From assembly GCA_940671915.1 (NCBI GenBank), contig CALNVZ010000649.1, forward strand, positions 6,451,693 through 6,515,692: a DNA stretch of 64,000 nt. The letters run 5' to 3'. The notes beneath the pieces are model-generated. The model was not told the origin of the DNA. It was given only the letters and a program-made list of their open reading frames with translations, and searched no databases. Position numbers and translations under genes: made by a program. Below are positions 54,701 to 63,700 of this stretch, one piece after another (positions within the stretch are counted from its first letter, which is position 1; each line of letters begins with the position of its first letter). The DNA is from Paracentrotus lividus. Its lineage: Eukaryota; Echinodermata; Echinoidea; Camarodonta; Echinidae.

Positions 54701-57700
54701 TCATCCATGCAGTCTATATATTATCAAACCTGTGTTCATATACATGCCTGTATGAAAAAGATCTACTCCTTTATCAAGAACCATGAAAAAAACTAAATTT
54801 TACACCCAACTTCACACCCAACTTAACACACAACACCCTTGTTTGCCCCCCTCAGATGGTGCTGGATCCGTGGACATGGACAGACTGCAGGAACTAGAGG
54901 ACGAACTCCTCAATGTCAACGCCACTATAACCCTTGACCTCAAGCTGGATGAAACAATGGATGAGCTCCGAGGTTACGCCACGATGCAAGCCGGCTGGAT
55001 CTCAGCGTACCAGTTCGACCTCAGCGAAATACGAGCAGAGGTAAGGACAAAAATATATATAAATCTATTTATATATTCAGTCATATTTATCCAGGATGGC
55101 CTCATCAGTGAAAAGCGCACTGTTTTATAAGAGGACTCTGCAAATGTGAATAAGGTTATTAATTACGTATTTCATTGTAATCCGAATAGGACCAAATTTG
55201 TGTTCATGAGCAGACAGGCGAGCTGACAGGTGCAGATTTTAGTCTATAAGGCGGTGATTTGAATTGACAAATCAAAAGATGATATTCCGTCCATTTGTGT
55301 TATAAGAGAGTATTATTCAATTCTTTATCTCTTTAATATGTTTGTATATTTGTTATGTTTGTATCATTAACTATTCATTCTACAAGCAACTTTAGATCGG
55401 AGCTACATGTATTTCTTTTTTATTTTATTGGTGTTTTCTCTACACATATATTCTGCATCTGTGTGAATGCATTTCAACTATATTTTCTTTAATTCTCACT
55501 GAAAAGAAGTTATGCACTATACCCCAGATTGTTGAAATGTGAAACATGGCCATCTCAAAGTGTATATTTTCCCTTTTAAAGCCAGCTTGTCATCAAATCT
55601 TTAAAACAAAAAAGTTAAAAAGCAAAGATGTCGTGTTTTGTTCTACATTTGTATCATCGATAATTTTCTTCTCTTTATTCATGTTCTGATTTTATATCTG
55701 TTGCCACTTTGCATGAATGTCGGCAATATTAGCACTGCACAGCACTATGTTCAGTTCACAATCTATTGCACAGTGTTCCATATCATATTGATTTGTTAGC
55801 TAATACCAGCTAATAAAAGTGAAAGTTATTGAATTGTCTAATCTCATTTGAATGCTCTCAATGTAGCTTCAATTATTTTTCCTGAAAGGTACTTGTAAAG
55901 TTGGAGCTGTTATGTCTGCGAACGTGCATATCTGTGCGATTTAGAGAGAACTAAGCAACTGCAACTGACCTAAATTCTCAACCATAAATCTAGGAGTACA
56001 TGCAATGTATTTATGCAAAATTTAGCTAAACATATTAAGAAAACATCTGATCTTTGAATTGCAATTTTATATAGTTTACGGACACATTTGTTTTTATAAC
56101 GTCGTGATAACACTCGTCTTTTGGGTTTGGAAGTACAATGAGCAAATTTTCTAAAGATTTTTGACATGCATTCTCTTCAGAAAACCAGGGATAAAGTAAT
56201 AATTAGAGAAATTATGACATTTTGCTCTATTTAAAGTCAGAAACTTAATTACGGGACCCAGACAAAGGGGGCCTAAGAAATATTAATGTTATTTGTGAGG
56301 ATATCCTTCAAATCAACTAACAATCTATTTTCTCCTCATGGTTATCCACAGGTTGCGAGTCTTTCGCTTATCGCTGATACTTTGCCCGATTTCTGCCCCT
56401 TTCCCAATAAGTTAGAACCGGTGTAAACCAGTTCTAACCAGCCCCACCACTCCCCACACTCTGGGCACTGAGCACACACACTCTATGGTATGATTTGATA
56501 AGTTGCCGGTTTGACCCCTGACCCCATCCAGCATGACAAGGTCACCTTCTCCTTTACTTAACAGGACCCAATCCGTATCTCCCTTACATGTACATGTGCA
56601 GACTTCATGTCACCTTCCAGTGTGCTTCTTGAACCCCATGAAGTGACACTACTAGAAACTATAGGTGGTGCTGCTTTACTAGAACAAATTTGCGAAATAG
56701 CCCTGTATTTCTGACTCCGTAATCAACCAGATCAGAGAATACATGTATATCAGGCTTTTTCTCTTAAATACATGTAGCTGGCTAAATTGTGTGAAATCTA
56801 AGAACACACCATCTTGGGCTTAATTATTAACAAAAAAAAGAGAGCTAGTTTTCGGTTTTTCCCAATAAACCACAGCCCCAGGCTACTTTACAACTTGTAT
56901 GCAGTATGGCAACCTCCTGCTGCGCAGTAAGTTGTAAAATCTGAGCTCGAGCTGATCTAGCGTCAACTTCACGCCTCAGCTGACTTCTTGTTTTTTCCTC
57001 CTGAGCCGCATTCAAGTCAGCTTTTTCGCAACTTCTTCCTAGTAAAGCACCGCCTCGTCTGAATTTAATCATTCCTCCTTTGGAACTCTTTGATTTCTAG
57101 ATCTTACATTTATTAGACTTCCTCCCTCTTATATAATCCTGGGGGGCATTTCATCAAAGGACTTGACAGACGTTTTATCCGACAACCTGTTATAAGCTAC
57201 TGAAATGCTTGCATCTGATTGACTGAGAGCAAATTTGTCAGATATAATGTCCGACAAGTCATTTGATGAAATGCCCTCCTGAGGTGTTTCATAATTAGCA
57301 TTCATTTCAAAATAAATTAGGCTTTAAAGTACAATGTATTCCAATGGCTGTAGCTTCAGATGTTGTGCTGTGACATTGAGATCTTATATATTCAACATAG
57401 ATGTAACCTAGCTCTGCTCTTTTAATCGGGTTTCAAATCTTCAAGACGTTAAAGACCTGGGGGGTGTTTCACAAAGAGTTAAGTAGACTTAAAGTCGCGC
57501 CTAACTTCTACGCGCATCTTGTTTTATAACGCAATTTAATCGATAGATTTCACAATGGCGCGCGCCCCCTGGGCATGGTAAATCCAATGAGGTGATGCGT
57601 AATATAACGCACAAAACTAACGATTTAAGTGCAATTTTTAAGTCTAATAACTCTTTGTGAAACACCCCCCCCCCCCCCCCCCGTCCATCTACAGTGCTAC

Positions 57701-60700
57701 ATATTAATCAATCCCCACATACCTGTAATATTGTTTGTTAAAGAGTATTGTTTTACATGTAGCTTGTGCGTTATCGAATCCACATAGAGTTTACATGCTT
57801 TGTCTGTGTATGTACATGTATTTAAACAACCTTTGCTAAATGATAATTTGAAAAATGAATAACATGTTCTGTTTCAGATTATGCAGAGAAAAACATCAAT
57901 ATTCATCCTGTTAGAGGCAACATTCTAATATTTATAATAATATTATTTATTCATCTTGCATGTTTAGGTGCTCAATTTGGAACAAATACGTGACACCCTC
58001 CCCAATTTTTGCCCCCGTGTCCTGGGCATAGAGACTCCCGCTGTTAGACCTTGAGTGAGGGATGACGCCCCTCCAGATACATAAAAGTGACCCCCTGGCA
58101 GGAATGTGAGATTATTTTTTTTAGCAATGTAGATTGAGTCGTCGGAGCCTGTAGAGGACCCGCAGAGAGATTAGGTGCTCTATAGCTATATAGATATTAA
58201 AGCCTTCGGTATGAAGCCTTCTGTGCTTGTAGATCAGCTGAGAGATTAAGAGCTTTGTAGCAAAAATGCATGTCTATTTAGTGAGAAAATGAGAGGGTTT
58301 TAGTACAGCGTTGGGAAAGAATTCATTTCATTTGTATTGATATGAAAATGAGCAATGAAAATTTGGATTTCACTAGGATTTGAAACCAAGACCTCCTGTT
58401 GCTCATTTTGCATATTACATATTTCTGGTCAGTTTTAAAAGAGTATAGATTTCGGTAGAGGAATAAGTGGAATGATTTTCCTTTATCTAGAATTTTGAAC
58501 TTATAGAAAAACTGTGGATAGGCCTAACAATTAATATTGGGAAACATCTAGATCTTAAAGTTTTTGTAAGGTAAAGACTACAATATTTCACAAGATTTAT
58601 TATAGATATCAAAATAAGGATAAACATTGACAACATGAGTTTTGAAATAATGGAACGTTCTTGTAATGCCATGTATATACTTGTGAATATATCTAGGAAA
58701 TTAATTGACTGGAGATGAAATTGTCTACATATTCCATTCATTTTAATCTTTTATTTTCTATGTCCTCGTGTCAACATGAAAGTTTTTTGTAATGCTGGGA
58801 AGAAAAAAAGCTTTGGAGAAATTTTTGGGTGATAACTGGCGCTGTGGATAATGGCTACTGGGTTAGAAGAAGGCTTCGGAGAAATATTTGGCAAAGACTA
58901 AAGCTCGAGAAATGCTAGTTTATGGGATTAATTTTTAGTGCTTTAAAGCGAAAAGGAGCTTTGGGTGCAATTTACAAGTATTAAGCAATAACTGGATTCT
59001 GTTTAAAGTATTGTATTTTGGTGGTGTAGATTTGTAGTCTCTCAATAGCCAATACATTGTAGAAGTGCATGTATTTGTGGTCTTTACATCATTTCATTTC
59101 AATGTAGATATGTCATTTTTCCTCTCTAGCTTTCAATCCCAGGATGTTTCACAGGTTCAGCAGCTAGCTCGCCCGTTCATTCCAAATTCATTTGATTCTA
59201 ACTTCCCTTCATTTCGTTCAAGTAGCAAGCAATTCATAGTGTCAAGATGCAGCAATTTGTGGGCTGATCATTTAAAGTGTTTTTCATGCATGTGGGACCG
59301 TTGGCTCATGACCACCAATTAGTCACCCGGAATCATTCCTTGGTATTATCAACTATTAAACTAAAGACTCCAAGCTTTCTTTTATGATGAAAAACACTTC
59401 CTAAAGCAACTGTAGTTCACTTAGGTACAGTATTAGTGAGTAAAATATCAGAGCCCTGTTATATCAAGAGTTATGTTCAATTGCAGATTTGAAACAACCG
59501 ATCTGATTGGTTCACGGTGAGACTTTTATGCAAGAAGTCTATACAACAAAGATCCTGATTGGTTACTGTCGATTTGCAATTGATTGTATCTTTCTCTGTT
59601 AAATAAAGGTTACATGTTTGAAGTGATCTACTTTCTCTGCCATTTATTGCCCTGTCACTCCGGTGACTTACTGGCAGATTTTGGCTGCCCTGTCGCTCAA
59701 GTGACTAATATGTGGTTCAGAGGCATCGGAATGCTCTAAGGAGACAAAGGATTGGAGGGGCAAGCCATTGTTAACACACAACCTTTTGTCTCCGCAAAGC
59801 TTTCCGATGCCTCTGGTTGGTTTTGAGCCATTGGATCACATTTTATTAGAGGCTTTCTTCTTCAATGGGTATTTCATTCCAATGTCGTCTTTGTATCAAT
59901 TTTCCAGGTCATACATGTATGTTGCGATGTCACAACTATCTTGTGCATTTTTCCTCCCGATCCTATCATGTCATTAAGTCTTCCTTGTCTCCCTGTTTTT
60001 ATTCAGTAAATCCTTGGATGTTTTTATGTCCATACGTCATTGTTCAACGTCATTGAGACTCATTATTCATTTAATGAAAAGTGTTGCATGACAGAGTTGT
60101 CTTTCATGGCATGGTAACGAGAATCGTAATGCAACTGTTTACATGTAATTGATGTGAAACCATTCCATCAAGGTCAGTGGCGCTATCCCGGGGGACGGGG
60201 CGGCGGTTGCTGGGCAACAGTGCACCCCAATTTTTGAAAACCACAGTACATTAATTAGTGGCAGATCCAGGGGGTGCAGGGGCGCCCCCTTCCCTTATAA
60301 TGTGAAAACTTCTCATTAACTGTACATCAAAATCAGAAATCCCCCCCCCCCTTCTCGAATCCTATAGCTGCCTTTGTTGAACGTCTTTTTTAAAATCCTG
60401 GGTCCGCCACTGATTTGTAGATGTTTCGATAGGTTATAGTGTTCGGTACGGAGTTTGAAATTGTATGCATGTTTGTGCAATCAAAATTTGTCCTTATACA
60501 TGCACATGTTGTGTTGTTGTTTGATTATAAAGTATTCCATTTATTCACATTTGCATTTCATAAATAATCCTTGTTAACTTTTGCATTTCCTGATGTAGGT
60601 TCATTGCATAGCAGTTGCGATGGGTTGCAAAGATGATAATCAATTGGTCAAATGGGCTACTTACATGTATATCTAATCTGAAATCAATTTATTTGCTTAA

Positions 60701-63700
60701 GAATATATATTTTTTTTAAAGGAGGGAACAAGAGAGAGAGAGAGAGAGAGAGAGGCAGAGAGAGAGAGAGAGAGAAAAAAAAAAAAAAGAGAGAGGGAGA
60801 GAGAGAGAGAAAAAAGAACCCTGAAAATAAATGTACTGACAATATCTTCAATTTAAAATATAAATTGTTTTTTTATAATTCATTAGATTTGTCAAATAAG
60901 AGATTGCAGATATAACAATATGATATGTTAGATATCAATATAATTCATTTAGTGCCATCAATTAAATGAATGTCTTTAATTATCGAAAGAAAATAATGGA
61001 TCGACTACTGAGTAATAGTGGAGAAAACTATGTAGCATCAGTATAAAAACGTTTTGGCACTAATATTTCTAGATTAATCAAAGGATAATTTTTGCAAAAT
61101 CTCTTTTTTAAATTGTTGAACCAATTATTGAGCTGGGATAATAGAAACTAGTACAACACTAACTTACTTAATTCGAATAGAAATTATCAAATTACCAAGC
61201 TTACAGTAAATGGTCACTTCCAAACATTAGTTTTTAGCACGCTTTCAACATTGCCCATCAGGATAAGTGATGAGTAGCAGAACTATTTTGCATGCATAGA
61301 ATACAGGATCATTATCGCTACTGAGTTGTGATCAAGTCATGTAGTGCTTTGCGTACGGATTAGCTTGGACATTGATCAGTAGATATGTGATGAACTGCCA
61401 AATTGGCAGAACTTAAATATCCAACATGAACTTAAATAAAAGCTTGCAATACAAAGCGTAGCGAATGCTTGGTCAAACTGGAATTACATGTATGACCGAG
61501 TATACTAGGTAAACAAAATTGTGAGCTACATCACATTATAACTTATAGTATATAAACAAAATCATTTTTTATTTTAAATCACTTTTGGGGTAATTTGTAT
61601 GTACTGGTCTTTCTCTCACTCTTATTATTATAACATGAACATTAATATATTGTGGTTGTCGTCATTGTTGTCAATGTTCTTGTATTGAGCACATTAGCAC
61701 TCATTTATTTATCATCTGTGTTCTCTCTTTCTCTCTCTCCCCGTTCACTAGGTCGCATCGCTGGAAGCTGTCCGGGATTCCTTGCCTAATTTCTGTCCAA
61801 ACATTGTTCGTCTTGAAGAGCCCCCAGCGGCGCCCTGATCTGACCCCCCCCCCCTCCTCCCCACCAACCCCCTTCAAAATCATATCCACCTTTTAATACA
61901 TATCTGTCCTTCTGAACGGTTGCCCACACTGGATTCGGTGACCACACTGTCATCATAAAATAAAAACCATAAATTCGAGATGGTCAAAAGTTGAGGTTTC
62001 CGCGTCCAGTGTGAAAAACCGTGGGCCATCTTTTCAGGATAGCTAATTCTGGACTAGATGATATCTTTCTATTAATACCTCTGGATGATTAAATTGTATG
62101 ATGGCATGCTAGGTTTTATTTATTATTTGTCATTCTTGCTGGACCATTACGGCTTCAGAAATGCAGTTTTATCTATTTCTTTTTTAAAAAAGAGACTGGA
62201 ATACCAGAAATTCTATCATATAGTCCCATGAAGTCAAAACTATGTTACCTCTTTCCTCTGTTTAGTAAATGTTTGTGTACATTTAGGAGTTTTTTTATGA
62301 ATTGTGCTAGTACACGTCGTTACTGTGGAGTATGTGAAGATTTCATTTACAAAGCAAATCTAATAAGAGTCTGAATATATATGGTATTTAAACTGCAGGC
62401 TACGCTTGCTGTTCTTTTTTCGTGAATGTATTGGCATTTGTAGGTGTTTGTGCATAAATTAGTTTTAGATTTGAATTTAAATCAAAGTGAATCTCAACTT
62501 CACTGAGGAGACATGATACAAAGATGATAAGCTTGGTAAACTTTGTTAAGCCTCAATATTTATCATTTCTTTTGCATGAGGTAGAGATAATTGCTGTGTT
62601 CTAAAACATTTCATCCACTACTGTTTCTGTGTCAAAAGACCTCAATTAATGTGTTAAAAGCTGATAACCTCTCCTCGAATATATCAGGAGAAGGCCAAAA
62701 TCCTAATTTTATATGTAGGATCCATCCAGCGGTCTTGCTACTTTGACCTTTAACCTCTGCTGTGATTGATTGGTTGATGGACACCACAGTACTCTTTCCA
62801 AATACTTTTCTTCTATAGATGAAACCATTAGATGAAGCAGTCATGCATGCAACCTCAGCAAGATGTGTTTTTTTTAATTGTGTGTTCTTGTTTTGTCTGT
62901 ATGTCTGTATGTTTGTTTGCTTTTTAGTTGCTTACCCTTTTCCTTTGCAGTCAGCTAGCCCAGCAACCCCCCCCCCCCCCCCCGGGGGGCTAATGAATAT
63001 CATTACTTTCAAGTATATTTCTTAACCATGTCCTCTTTGAATGTTTCTTTTCAAGTTTGCAGTAGGTTTTCAAACAGCTTTCTCTTGACTTGTTTTCTCC
63101 CCCAATTTGTAGCCAGCTTTGATTTCTGCATCCGCTTCTTTCTTCACATTATCTGTTTAGAGCAAGAAAGCTTTAACTCTGTTTATGATGAGTTTAATAC
63201 CTTTCCTACTACAAACAGAAAATGCTCCCACATTATTTCTCTTGGGGCTGCTCTAGAAATACAGTTTTCAGAATTATTATGTGCACGATCTTCATTAGTT
63301 ATCTACAGTCGACCTTGCCTAGATCAAAATCACAGAATTCAAAGGGTTTTTCAAATCATCTTCTCATTATATCCTGTTGTTTTTAAACAATTTTTTTGAT
63401 TGGTTGAATGTATTTATATTGCCTTTTTTTAGTTGGATGCTGTAGTTCTTATTAATCATGTTGCTTCCAGCTTAGTTTTGATATTTCTTTTGCCCGAAAT
63501 GCATAAATTTGTACTAAAAAAAACTCTTTAACATTTGAAAGAGACTCAGCTTGCACTATGATTTTTGGCAAATGTTACATTTATCAGTATATGGAATGCC
63601 TTCTCTATATATGGGTAGTGCAGTATATCCAATTTGTCAAAAAAATTCAAAAAGATTAAAATGTGAATAGACCACCCCCTTCCCCCCCCCCCCCTTGAAG

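Larger units (their letters stand above)
56427..57967 (+). other. 3' UTR of tail A and intron before tail B
   Basis: Contains foldbacks at 56664, 57141 and 57459, possible AATAAA signals at 56864 and 57311, and a C run at 57665-57682. No other coding sequence seen. Confidence 0.8.
58055..61751 (+). other. 3' UTR of tail B and intron before tail C
   Basis: 3.7 kb. I see a palindromic stretch around 59640-59820 (gaggcatcggaatgctctaa / gcaaagctttccgatgcctc), a foldback-like repeat 59451-59605, the 'gatccgccactg' element at 60257-60411 and an AG microsatellite at 60730-60812. No further tail exon was found. Confidence 0.8.

Noticed and set aside
59155..59320. A fifth possible tail exon after ttcacag ([13 protein letters not shown]...)
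   Set aside because: It starts like the tail exons but lacks the LPxFCP core, the Cys and the Glu, and runs on for over 50 codons.
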